A DNA stretch of 64,000 nucleotides from Bulleidia sp. zg-1006. Lineage in GTDB: Bacteria > Bacillota_I > Bacilli_A > Erysipelotrichales > Erysipelotrichaceae. Both the position numbers and the translations under genes were made by a program. Location: the NCBI RefSeq assembly GCF_016812035.1, contig NZ_CP069178.1, positions 248,001 to 312,000 of the forward strand, written 5' to 3'. The notes below the pieces were generated by a model. The model was not told the DNA's origin, made no database searches, and worked only from the letters and a program-made list of their open reading frames with translations. This document shows positions 35,279-43,304 of the stretch, piece after piece (the stretch's first letter is position 1; each line of letters begins with the position of its first letter).

Positions 35279-36815
35279 ACCATTCCAAGAATACCCAAGA
35301 ATGTCCTTGCAAAGAGATAATTATGTGATTTTAAATGGTCTATGGGACTTACAGATTTGTTCAAAAGGACAAGATCCGGTTGAAGATGGTTTTCAATCAA
35401 TTCTTGTTCCGTTTGTGCCGGGAACCTCTGCTTCTTTATATCCTAAAAAGCCAAGGGAAAACGAGGTTCTTTGGTATCAACTTCAATTTGCGTATTTGCC
35501 TTGTGAAAAACAGACTTTTCTTCATTTTGAGGCGGTCGATCAAGATTGTGAAATTTACTTGAATGGTGTTCATTTAGGCAATCATCGAGGTAGCTATGAT
35601 GCTTTTGAAGTGGATGTTTCTTCAGTCATCAAATATCAAAATATCCTTGTTGTTCGTGTAGAAGATAATGAATTATCGGCTTTTGGATACCAAAAAGACC
35701 ATCCTTTTTCAGGAATCTATGGTTCGGTTTGGTTAGAAAATAGACCGATACATTGTGTAGATGAAGTTTATGTTGAGTACAAAGATAAAAGAGTGTTTGT
35801 TCATTTGAAAGGTGATTTTGAACAGGCGGCGATTATCATTACAGAAAAAGGGAAGCTCATTCATTCGGGTATTACCAATCAAAAAGTCTATGAAGTCGAA
35901 ATGAAGCATCCACATTTATGGTCTTTGGAAGATCCTTTTTTGTATGATATCTATGTTCAGACAGAGGAAGACTTGGTCAAGAGTTATTTTGCCTTAAGAA
36001 CTATTGAAAAGAAAAAAGGTAAGTTTTGTTTAAATGGGGAAGCCATGTGGATTAATGGTATTGTGGACGAAACTTGGTTAGAAAAGAGTGGACCAATTTG
36101 TGCTAGTGAGAAAGAAATGAAGGAACGTCTTTCGCAAATCAAAGCACTTGGTTTTCAAGCCATTCGTAAATACGGTACATTAGAAAGAAGCCGTTGGTTT
36201 TATCTATGCGATCAAATGGGTATTCTTGTGTTTCAAGATGTTCCGCAAAGTTTTCAAGAAGTTTCATCTCTTTTTGCATGGGGAAAGAAGGAAAGAAGTG
36301 AAAGTGAAAAGAAGGAGTATAGGCAAGAAACCTCTATTCTTTTCGAACAATACAAAACCCATCCTAGTTTAGTGGCCTGGATACTTTTCCCGGATGGTCA
36401 TGGTGCTTTTGAACCGAAGAATTTAAAGGTAAATTGTTTGTGGGATATTTCCGAGGGACAAAGGCTGCTTAGTGGTGATTTTTGTTTGAATGGTCATTTG
36501 GATGCGAGTCGTATTTCCATTAAAACTATTGGCGGCCTAGGTTATTGGCAAGAAAGCCACCATGGCTTGGGTCATGCCCATAAACAGTATGGTGATAAGA
36601 TTGATTGGAACCAAGCGATTGAAGATTTGTTAGAAGCACAAGTTGAAACAAGTGTCCAAAAAGGCTACGCCGGTTATTTCTATAAACGTTTTCAGGATTG
36701 TGGTCGTAAAAATGATGGTTTATTTAGTAAAGAAGCATCGGTAATAAAGGTGAATCCAAGGATATTTGAACAATGGAATCGTTATTTTAGGAGGTTGTAT
36801 AAACATGAAAGATAA
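35268..36815 (+). CDS. GH2-like protein lacking both catalytic glutamates (pseudo-beta-glycosidase)
   Basis: A 515-residue protein with the glycoside hydrolase family 2 plan: jelly-roll domain (VILNGLWDLQIC, LHFEAVDQDCEIYLNGVHLG, about 15-170), Ig-like domain (about 170-245), and TIM barrel (from about 250, NGIVDETW to IRKYGTLERSRWFYLCDQMGILVFQD). Where active enzymes have an Asn-Glu acid/base pair after the HPS motif, this one has Pro375-Asp376 (WILFPDGHG). Where the nucleophile Glu sits before GG, it has Thr420-Ile421 (IKTIGG). Hydrolysis is unlikely; it may bind sugar. No signal peptide, so cytoplasmic. Confidence 0.75.
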   Translation: MNIKPFQEYPRMSLQRDNYVILNGLWDLQICSKGQDPVEDGFQSILVPFVPGTSASLYPKKPRENEVLWYQLQFAYLPCEKQTFLHFEAVDQDCEIYLNGVHLGNHRGSYDAFEVDVSSVIKYQNILVVRVEDNELSAFGYQKDHPFSGIYGSVWLENRPIHCVDEVYVEYKDKRVFVHLKGDFEQAAIIITEKGKLIHSGITNQKVYEVEMKHPHLWSLEDPFLYDIYVQTEEDLVKSYFALRTIEKKKGKFCLNGEAMWINGIVDETWLEKSGPICASEKEMKERLSQIKALGFQAIRKYGTLERSRWFYLCDQMGILVFQDVPQSFQEVSSLFAWGKKERSESEKKEYRQETSILFEQYKTHPSLVAWILFPDGHGAFEPKNLKVNCLWDISEGQRLLSGDFCLNGHLDASRISIKTIGGLGYWQESHHGLGHAHKQYGDKIDWNQAIEDLLEAQVETSVQKGYAGYFYKRFQDCGRKNDGLFSKEASVIKVNPRIFEQWNRYFRRLYKHER

Positions 36816-37689
36816 AATTGTGATTGCCCAAGCGTTTGCAGGGCAAGTGCGTATTCGTTCTCTTCATAGTACGAATTTAGTGGAAGAAGCACGTAAAAGT
36901 CACCATTTGATGGCCACATCAGCGGCAGCTCTTGGTCGAACATTAACGCTTACAGCTATTTTAGCTTCCGATTTAAAGAATCCAAAGGCGAAAGTGACAG
37001 CACTTTTTAATGGCGGTGGACCAATTGGAACGGTCTTAGCGCAAGGAGATGGGTCTGGGCATGTGCGTGGCTTTGTGAGTAATCCCAATATTTATTTGGT
37101 TCGTGAAGATGGTCATTTGGATGTTGGGGCGGCCATTGGTCAATCAGGAACTTTAAAAGTAACGAAAGACTTGGGTTTGAAAGAACCTTTTTCAGGTGTG
37201 GTGAATATTCAAAGTGGTGAAGTTGGTGATGATTTCGCTTATTATTTTGCGGTTTCTGAACAAACACCATCGATTGTTGGCGTAGGTGTATTGGTTAATC
37301 CGGAAGGAGATATTCGTGCTTCTGGAGGAATGATTTTTCAACTTATGCCGGGAGCTAGTGAAGAAACGATTTGTGCTTTGGAAGAAATTGCTCGTACGAT
37401 GAAACCCATCACTGAATTGGTGGATGTAGGTTTAAGCCCGGAAGAAATGATTTATGCCTATATACCAGATGCACAAATTTTAGATGAAAAAGAAGTGGTG
37501 TGGAACTGTTCTTGTTCTAAGGAACATTATTTCCATGCTTTAACCACCTTAGCGGATAAGGACTTGCAAGAAATGATTAAGGAAGACCATGGGGCAGAAG
37601 TTACTTGTCAATTTTGTCATACAAAATATCAATTTAGTGAAGATGAATTAAAGGAAATAGTCCATGCAAAACAGTTGGAAAATCGCTGA
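36805..37689 (+). CDS. hslO: redox-regulated molecular chaperone Hsp33
   Basis: Chaperone activated by oxidative unfolding. The 294-residue protein has the N-terminal VIAQAFAGQVRIRSLHST, GGGPIGTVLAQGDGSGHVRGFV in the core, and the redox zinc centre CSCSKEHY with a later CQFCHTKY. ATG 36805 follows AGGAGGTTG; an in-frame ATG at 36766 lies inside the GH2-like gene and lacks a site. It overlaps the dihydrouridine synthase gene by 26 bases. Confidence 0.96.
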   Translation: MKDKIVIAQAFAGQVRIRSLHSTNLVEEARKSHHLMATSAAALGRTLTLTAILASDLKNPKAKVTALFNGGGPIGTVLAQGDGSGHVRGFVSNPNIYLVREDGHLDVGAAIGQSGTLKVTKDLGLKEPFSGVVNIQSGEVGDDFAYYFAVSEQTPSIVGVGVLVNPEGDIRASGGMIFQLMPGASEETICALEEIARTMKPITELVDVGLSPEEMIYAYIPDAQILDEKEVVWNCSCSKEHYFHALTTLADKDLQEMIKEDHGAEVTCQFCHTKYQFSEDELKEIVHAKQLENR

Positions 37690-38638
37690 TGTTAAAATGG
37701 AAAGCCGTGTGATAGCGGCTCCTTTGGCCGGTATTTCTAATCCCGTGTATCGTTCTTTAATGCATCAATCAGGGGCAGGCTTGGTGGTATCGGAAATGAT
37801 TTCTGACAAAGCCTTGCATTATAAAAGTGAGAAGACATTTAGGATGTGTGAAACTGTCGAGGATGAACATCCTGTTTCTTTACAGATATTTGGTTCGGAT
37901 TTGGAAACCATGGCTGAAGCGGTAGAATATTTAAATGAACATAGTGATTGTGACATAATAGACATCAATATGGGTTGTCCTGTGCAAAAGATTATCAAAT
38001 CACATGCCGGTTCGTATTTATTACAAGATCCACGGTTAGCACAAAAGGTAGCGAAAGCAGTTGTTGATCATTCTCACAAACCGGTAACGGTTAAAATCAG
38101 GTCGGGTTGGGACTTTCAGCACATCAATGCGGTGGAAGTGGCGAAAGGTTTAGAAGATGTAGGTGTTTCAGCCATTGCGGTTCATGGTCGAACGAGAAGT
38201 CAGATGTACAGTGGGAAAGTTGATTTGGATATTATTAAGCAAGTGAAAGAGGCGGTTTCTATTCCAGTCATCGGCAATGGGGATATTAGAACTGTTGCGG
38301 ATGGGAAAAGAATGTTTGAGGAAACAGGTGTAGATGCGATTATGATTGGTCGAGGCTTACTTGGCCGCCCTTATTTTATGTCAGAAATGGTGGCGGCTTT
38401 AAAGGGGGAGAAATTCATTGAACCAAGTCTTTCGCAAAGACTTCATTTATTAGAAGAATACGCTGTTCGTTTATCCGCAAGAATGGGAGAAAGAAATGGG
38501 ATGCAGATGATGAGGGGAATGGCGGCTTGGTATTTAACCGGAATGCCTAATTGTTCGCAAATTAAGAAAGCTGTTTCGAGCATTAACTCTTTAAATGATT
38601 TGCGGCTTATCTTAAAAGAATATGAGGAGAGCCTATAG
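37664..38638 (+). CDS. dusB: tRNA-dihydrouridine synthase (DusB-like)
   Basis: FMN enzyme reducing uridines in tRNA D loops. The 324-residue protein has VIAAPLAGISNPVYRSLMHQ, IDINMGCPVQKIIKSHAGSYLL with the catalytic Cys, TVKIRSGWD, AIAVHGRTRSQMYSG and VIGNGDIRTV. These place it in the bacterial DusB group. hslO next to dusB is common in Firmicutes. It starts inside the end of hslO. Confidence 0.94.
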   Translation: MQNSWKIADVKMESRVIAAPLAGISNPVYRSLMHQSGAGLVVSEMISDKALHYKSEKTFRMCETVEDEHPVSLQIFGSDLETMAEAVEYLNEHSDCDIIDINMGCPVQKIIKSHAGSYLLQDPRLAQKVAKAVVDHSHKPVTVKIRSGWDFQHINAVEVAKGLEDVGVSAIAVHGRTRSQMYSGKVDLDIIKQVKEAVSIPVIGNGDIRTVADGKRMFEETGVDAIMIGRGLLGRPYFMSEMVAALKGEKFIEPSLSQRLHLLEEYAVRLSARMGERNGMQMMRGMAAWYLTGMPNCSQIKKAVSSINSLNDLRLILKEYEESL

Positions 38639-38769
38639 TAAGTGGATCTTTTGGCATTTATAGAAATAATTGAATTGTTTTGATGGGAATAGAATGGTCA
38701 GCAGTAAATTCAAATGAATGGACTGCTTTTTAGTTAGGCAGTTGCGTTTTTAATTCAACTATTTTCCAG

Positions 38770-38775
38770 TACAAT
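38770..38775 (+). promoter_or_regulatory. -10 box of yaaA, leaderless arrangement
   Basis: TACAAT ends six bases before ATG 38782; no Shine-Dalgarno sequence. Confidence 0.45.
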
Positions 38776-38781
38776 AAGAAT

Positions 38782-39497
38782 ATGAAAATTATTTTTTCTC
38801 CAAGCAAGAAAATGAAGATGGATGAAGATTTTCTTACTACCCAAAATCCTTTCTTCTTAAAAGAAGCGAATGAATTATTAGAAGCGATGAAATCATATTC
38901 CGATAAAGAAAGAAAAAAGATTTGGAATGTATCGGATGCTTTATTCCAAAGAACCAATCAAATGCTTTTAGAAACTAAATCGATGTCCGGTAAAACACCA
39001 GCTCTTTTTGCTTATCAAGGCTTAGCTTTCCAACATTTATCAGCGAATGCTTTAGGACAAAAGGAATTGGATTATTTAGAAGAACATTTGTGCATACTAT
39101 CCGCTATGTATGGTGTTTTAAAACCAATGGATGCGGTGGTTTCCTATCGTCTGGAGATGCAAGCTTTTCTGCCAAGTGGAAGTCTTTATTCCTATTGGAA
39201 AATAAATTAAAAGAGTACTTTCAACAGGAAGAAATTATTAATGTAGCTTCAAAAGAATACAGCGATACCCTTTTAAAAGACTATGATGGGAAAGTAACCC
39301 ATATCCTCTTTGGTCATTTAGAAAAAGGAAAACTTAAAACCAAAGGAACACTTGCGAAGATAGGAAGAGGCGACTTGATTTATTCCATGGCAGAAAGAAA
39401 AATCGAAGAAGTCAATAAATTAAGAAACAGCTTTGACCACTATTGGTATCGAGAAGATTTATCAGATGAAGAACACATTGTTTATTTATACGCATGA
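38782..39497 (+). pseudogene. yaaA: YaaA peroxide-stress protein gene with a frameshift
   Basis: The first frame gives MKIIFSPSKKMKMDEDF through SAMYGVLKPMDAVVSYRLEMQ and ends at 39210 in SLYSYWKIN. The rest of the protein continues in another frame (NKLKEYFQQEEIINVASKEYSDTLLK through GRGDLIYSMAERKIEE) to 39497. The break is near 39196-39206 in GGAAAATAAATT, where a one-base change restores the YaaA order. YaaA limits free iron and DNA damage under peroxide. It may be a recent mutation or a sequencing error; the rest looks well preserved. Confidence 0.85.
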
Positions 39498-39515
39498 TAT
39501 TGTAAGTCGCAACTT

Positions 39516-39531
39516 AATTTCCTAGGAAATT
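39516..39531 (+). promoter_or_regulatory. 16-bp perfect palindrome, putative MarR-type operator
   Basis: AATTTCCTAGGAAATT is a perfect inverted repeat 28 bases before the ATG of the MarR-radical SAM gene. It lies upstream of a TAAAAT box (39546-39551), where binding would block RNA polymerase. Self-regulation by the encoded MarR domain is inferred. Confidence 0.55.
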
Positions 39532-39558
39532 TAACTATTTTTGATTAAAATAAATGTG

Positions 39559-40662
39559 ATGGAAGATAACTATTTATTAGCTTTGTCGTTGCTTTATCGA
39601 AACACTAAAAAGTACTTTGACCATAGTCTATCCCAATATAATTTGGGTTGGGGTCAAGTACTTCCTTTACTTATGGTCAATGAACACGCTGGTATTACCA
39701 TGCAAGAATTAACCCAAAGGTCGGTTGTGGATAAAGGAACAACCTCAAAGGTTGTACAAAACTTATTAGATAATGGCTATTTAAAAGTAAAAATTGATGA
39801 ACAAGACCGTCGTGTAAAACATCTTTACACCACTTCCAAAGCATCAGATATCATTAGCTCCATCTATCATTATCGTCAAGAATATGGACAAAGTCTTGCT
39901 AAAGACGTTGATTTTTCACATTTTTTAGAAGAGCTGACGATTGTGATGAAGAATTCAGAAGCGAATGATAAAGAGGAAGATAAAGATTTCCAATCCTTAC
40001 GCATTGGTAAATATAAAAATTTAGATTTAGGAAATTATCCCGATAAAGTAAGCGCCACTATTTATCTATCCGGTTGTAATTTAAAGTGTCCTTTTTGTAA
40101 TCAAAAAGATTTGGTTTTCTTGCCCCAAGAAGCGAATTTATTAGATGTTACAGAAGTTTTAGAAGATTTAAAATCCAGAACAATTTTTTTGGAAGCAGTT
40201 TGTATCAGTGGTGGAGAACCTTGTCAACAAGAAGCCCTTATTCCTTTCTTAGTAGAAATTAAAAAGTTAGGCTTATCGGTTAAATTAGAAACCAATGGTA
40301 CTTTTCCCTATGTGTTAGAAAGTCTTATACAAAGAAAACTAGTGGATTACATCCAACTTGATTGGAAAAATGCAAGTCGGAAAATACCGGAAACTGTTGG
40401 TTTGTTGGCAAGGGATGTTCCTATCCGGCGCATGAAAGAAAGCTTGAAATTGGTACAATGTTCGGGAATTCCCTATGAAATCCATACCACTTTAGTGAAA
40501 GCTTTCCATGGTAAAAAAGATGTAAAACAAATGTATAAAGAATTAGAAGGCGATAAGCATTGGAAGTTGTATCCATTTAGACAAAGCAATCAAGTGATTC
40601 AAAAAGACTTAGTGGAGTGGAGTGAAGAAGAATGGGAGAAGATAAGTCATGTGGAAAGTTAG
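39559..40662 (+). CDS. MarR-type DNA-binding domain fused to NrdG-like radical SAM enzyme
   Basis: A 367-residue fusion. Residues about 1-130 are a MarR winged helix (LGWGQVLPLLMVNEHAGITMQEL, TTSKVVQNLLDNGYLKVK and the wing DEQDRRVKHLYTT). A charged linker follows. Residues about 145-367 are a radical SAM domain of the NrdG2 type: NYPDKVSATIYLSGCNLKCPFCNQ with cluster Cys173, Cys177 and Cys180, then SGGEP and LETNGTFP. NrdG enzymes generate the glycyl radical of anaerobic ribonucleotide reductase. ATG 39559 is preferred: TAAAAT ends seven bases upstream (leaderless pattern), while TTG 39541 is also open. Overlaps the next gene by 14 bases. Confidence 0.85.
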   Translation: MEDNYLLALSLLYRNTKKYFDHSLSQYNLGWGQVLPLLMVNEHAGITMQELTQRSVVDKGTTSKVVQNLLDNGYLKVKIDEQDRRVKHLYTTSKASDIISSIYHYRQEYGQSLAKDVDFSHFLEELTIVMKNSEANDKEEDKDFQSLRIGKYKNLDLGNYPDKVSATIYLSGCNLKCPFCNQKDLVFLPQEANLLDVTEVLEDLKSRTIFLEAVCISGGEPCQQEALIPFLVEIKKLGLSVKLETNGTFPYVLESLIQRKLVDYIQLDWKNASRKIPETVGLLARDVPIRRMKESLKLVQCSGIPYEIHTTLVKAFHGKKDVKQMYKELEGDKHWKLYPFRQSNQVIQKDLVEWSEEEWEKISHVES

Positions 40663-42175
40663 AAAAAGAGATAATAGCTTAACCGAGTTTGAGGTAGATA
40701 AAATCAAAGTTGCCATTAAAAAAGCTTTTCATGGCTCGAAAAAAAGGGTTCCTTCTTCGGTATTAGATTTAATTGCGATACGAGCAGTGGCTGATTTTGA
40801 AGATAAAATTGCGGACGATGTGATTAGTGTTGAAGATATTCAAGACAGTGTGGAACATGTGTTAGCGGAATGTGGTTATTCCGAAGTGGCGAAAGCCTAT
40901 ATTTTATATCGCCGTGAACATGAACGCTTGCGTGAAATTGAAGAGGCGAACCATCAGTATTTAAAAGATATTGAACGCTATTTAGAGGGGAATCAAGAAA
41001 ATACCATTGGTGGTTTAATCTTAAATAACTCAGCTTCCTTAACCGAACTATATTGGTTAGAGGATATTTACGACCGTAGTATTCGAGAGGCGGTTCATAA
41101 AGGCACATTAGAAATCGGTGGTATGGAGATGATGGCTCCTTACGCTTGTATTTGGGATTTGAATTTACTATTAAAAAAAGGAATTTTGCCAGTGCAAGGA
41201 AAGGTAGGTACTTTACCAGCTAAACATTTAAGCACCGCTTGTTCACATATCACCAACTTTATCGGCATTATCCAAAATGAATGGGTGAGTGTACAAGGTT
41301 TTGAACACATAGATACCTTACTAGCTCCTTTTGTGCGTCAAGATGAATTAAGCTATGCTGAAATTAAACAATCGATTCAAACCCTGGTATATGGTTTAAA
41401 TGTTCCTTCTCGTTGGGGCGGAAAAGCTCCTTTTAGCCATTTTGCCTTTGATGGTCGTATTCCCGAAAAATTTATTCATCAAGAAGTGTTTATCGCTGGT
41501 AAGAAAATGACATTTGTTTATGGAGATTTAGAAAAAGAAGCGGGGAAAATCCGTCAAGCTTTCTATGAAGTTTTATTAGAAGGTGATGGCGAAGGAAAAC
41601 CATTTGCGTATCCATGGATAACAGTCAATTATTTGGAAGAGAAGGTGCTTGATTTATTAAAGAAAGACCAATGTTTATTTTGGCGAACAATGCCTCAAGA
41701 TGTGGATAGCCAAATGATTAGCGGCAAAGTGAGTATTTCATTTGACAAGGAAACTTGGAAAGAAAAATTGACCTTAGCTCATAAAGCTTTATTAACCCAA
41801 CAAATTATTCTTGATAAATTGACTGAAAATGGTCTGTATCCATATAGTAAAGCCTATGGTTTACCTGATAAAAAAATCGCGAAAATTTGTTGGAAGAATG
41901 TGTCGCTTGAACAAGCAACGGATTTAATAGAGCTATTGCAGGAAGAAAAAGAAGTCCTTGAAAAAGAAGGCATCTACATGGAATTTATTCCTGAAAAAGA
42001 AATAGATATTATGAAAGGTTTTGCTTTACAAGAAAAAACACAAAGTTTGGATGGTCTTGGGAAGCTACAATCCATCGATTTACCAGAAGAAATGAGTGAT
42101 AAGGATATTTTGCATTATCTATCAAAAATTCAAAAAACCTATCATCTACGTCTTCTTGGCTTCCATTTAAAGTGA
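40649..42175 (+). CDS. ATP-cone/NrdD-like protein without glycyl-radical domain (pseudo-ribonucleotide reductase)
   Basis: A 508-residue protein. Residues 1-90 are an ATP cone (KVRKRDNSLTEFEVDKIKVA). Then comes a recognisable NrdD barrel: HLSTACSHITNFIGIIQNEW (Cys198), EHIDTLLAPFVRQDELSYAE, NVPSRWGGKAPFSHFAFDGR. At the place of the NrdD finger loop RSMCCRL it reads SQMISGK (354-360), so the active-site cysteines are gone. It ends at 508 instead of about 650-750, with no CxxC zinc site and no R-x-x-GY glycyl motif. The next gene is convergent, so no lost piece follows. Catalysis is unlikely; nucleotide sensing or partnering with the fused activase is inferred. Confidence 0.8.
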   Translation: MWKVRKRDNSLTEFEVDKIKVAIKKAFHGSKKRVPSSVLDLIAIRAVADFEDKIADDVISVEDIQDSVEHVLAECGYSEVAKAYILYRREHERLREIEEANHQYLKDIERYLEGNQENTIGGLILNNSASLTELYWLEDIYDRSIREAVHKGTLEIGGMEMMAPYACIWDLNLLLKKGILPVQGKVGTLPAKHLSTACSHITNFIGIIQNEWVSVQGFEHIDTLLAPFVRQDELSYAEIKQSIQTLVYGLNVPSRWGGKAPFSHFAFDGRIPEKFIHQEVFIAGKKMTFVYGDLEKEAGKIRQAFYEVLLEGDGEGKPFAYPWITVNYLEEKVLDLLKKDQCLFWRTMPQDVDSQMISGKVSISFDKETWKEKLTLAHKALLTQQIILDKLTENGLYPYSKAYGLPDKKIAKICWKNVSLEQATDLIELLQEEKEVLEKEGIYMEFIPEKEIDIMKGFALQEKTQSLDGLGKLQSIDLPEEMSDKDILHYLSKIQKTYHLRLLGFHLK

Positions 42176-42904
42176 AAAATGAGCGAATAAAGGACAATGA
42201 TTGGAAGGCTCTTGCCCCACATAATCCTTTTTTATTTTCTTAATATCAAGAAGTTTTAATTGACGAAGTAAAATTTGATCAACAGCTTCTTGCTTATAAC
42301 GGGCAGAACCAAACTTCCCTCGTAAGGTACTACCTAGAGCTTGTGGGCGTATCCAAGTAGATTCCAAGTAAGAAAGTGTTTTTCCGGATAAGGTAGTATT
42401 CATGTCTCCACATAGAATAGTTGGTCCTTTAGGAAGAAGGGATAAAAGAATATGAAGTTGTTCATATCGAACGCTTTCAAACCCTGCATCTAAATGTGTA
42501 TTCGCAATGTTGAATTGTTTACCTTGTTCATTTTGAAGCGTAACGATGGTTACAATTCTTGGGAATTGCGATAGAAGCAATTTCGATCCTTTTTTCGTTG
42601 GTGTTTTGGATAACCAAAGGGTTTGATAGTTTGACACTTTAAAATGGTTTTTATGAATGAAAATGAGATTGGCTTCATTCCTAATAAAACTATGCCGGTA
42701 TTCACCAAAAACTTGGTAGTCTTTTCCTAGTGGTTTTAGAGATTGACGCATGGTTCTTGTGTATTCCTGCACGCAAAGGATATCGGGTTTATATTCGTCT
42801 AAACAGGCTAAAATAGCTGGTAAGCGACGAGAAAAGCGTTTAGAGCCAAATGGATAAACAACATCAGATAATAAGTTAAAAGTCATAATAGAATACTTTT
42901 TCAT
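42167..42904 (-). CDS. endonuclease/exonuclease/phosphatase (EEP) family protein
   Basis: A 245-residue hydrolase of the DNase I-like fold: MTFNLLSDVVYPF (Asn ligand), CVQEYTR (metal Glu), NTHLDAGFESVRYEQL, LCGDMNTTLSG (Asp, Asn) and the C-terminal PSNHCPLFAHFSL with catalytic His. The substrate (DNA, phospholipid head group or phosphoester) cannot be told. There is no signal peptide. TATAAT (42911-42916, minus) lies six bases before the ATG. It overlaps the NrdD-like gene end by nine bases. Confidence 0.83.
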   Translation of the reverse strand: MKKYSIMTFNLLSDVVYPFGSKRFSRRLPAILACLDEYKPDILCVQEYTRTMRQSLKPLGKDYQVFGEYRHSFIRNEANLIFIHKNHFKVSNYQTLWLSKTPTKKGSKLLLSQFPRIVTIVTLQNEQGKQFNIANTHLDAGFESVRYEQLHILLSLLPKGPTILCGDMNTTLSGKTLSYLESTWIRPQALGSTLRGKFGSARYKQEAVDQILLRQLKLLDIKKIKKDYVGQEPSNHCPLFAHFSL

Positions 42905-42910
42905 GCCATG

Positions 42911-42916
42911 ATTATA
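42911..42916 (-). promoter_or_regulatory. -10 box of EEP gene, leaderless arrangement
   Basis: TATAAT on the minus strand, then six bases, then ATG 42904; no Shine-Dalgarno sequence. Confidence 0.5.
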
Positions 42917-42952
42917 CTAGAAAACAAAAAGAAAGACAGCTAATCACTTTGT

Positions 42953-42980
42953 TTGACATATACCCCTATGGGTATATAGT
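42953..42980 (+). promoter_or_regulatory. copper-regulated promoter with CsoR operator
   Basis: TTGACA (42953-42958) and TATAGT (42975-42980), 16-base spacer. The spacer is an inverted repeat TATACCC-CTAT-GGGTATA (42959-42976), the classical CsoR-type site. Apo-CsoR would cover the promoter and copper would release it. Confidence 0.85.
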
Positions 42981-43002
42981 AATATCTATAAGAGGACCAT
43001 AT

Positions 43003-43296
43003 ATGAAATGTCACGCACACGAATATAAACAAAGAAGTGAAGCAGAAAAGAAGGCTTTATTAATGCGCTTGCATCGAATTGAAGGACAAATTAGAGGTAT
43101 TGAGAAGATGGTGGATGAGGATCAATATTGCCCTAATATTGTTATGCAAGTATCCGCTGTTTCATCAGCCTTAAATAGCTTTTCTAAAGAACTAATGGCA
43201 AGTCATATTCAAACTTGTGTAGTGGAAGATCTTCGTGAAGGAAATGAAGAAAGTATTCAAGAACTTGTGAAGATGATTCAAAAGTTAATGAAGTAG
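43003..43296 (+). CDS. csoR: copper-sensing repressor CsoR
   Basis: A 97-residue four-helix repressor. The Cu(I) ligands Cys43 (DQYCPNI), His68 and Cys72 (ASHIQTC) match CsoR, and the helix [16 protein letters not shown] is typical. ATG 43003 follows AGAGGA at normal distance; an upstream ATG at 42949 lies inside the operator and is not used. It controls the operon with copA and the HMA protein. Confidence 0.94.
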   Translation: MKCHAHEYKQRSEAEKKALLMRLHRIEGQIRGIEKMVDEDQYCPNIVMQVSAVSSALNSFSKELMASHIQTCVVEDLREGNEESIQELVKMIQKLMK

Positions 43297-43304
43297 GAGG
43301 TTGT

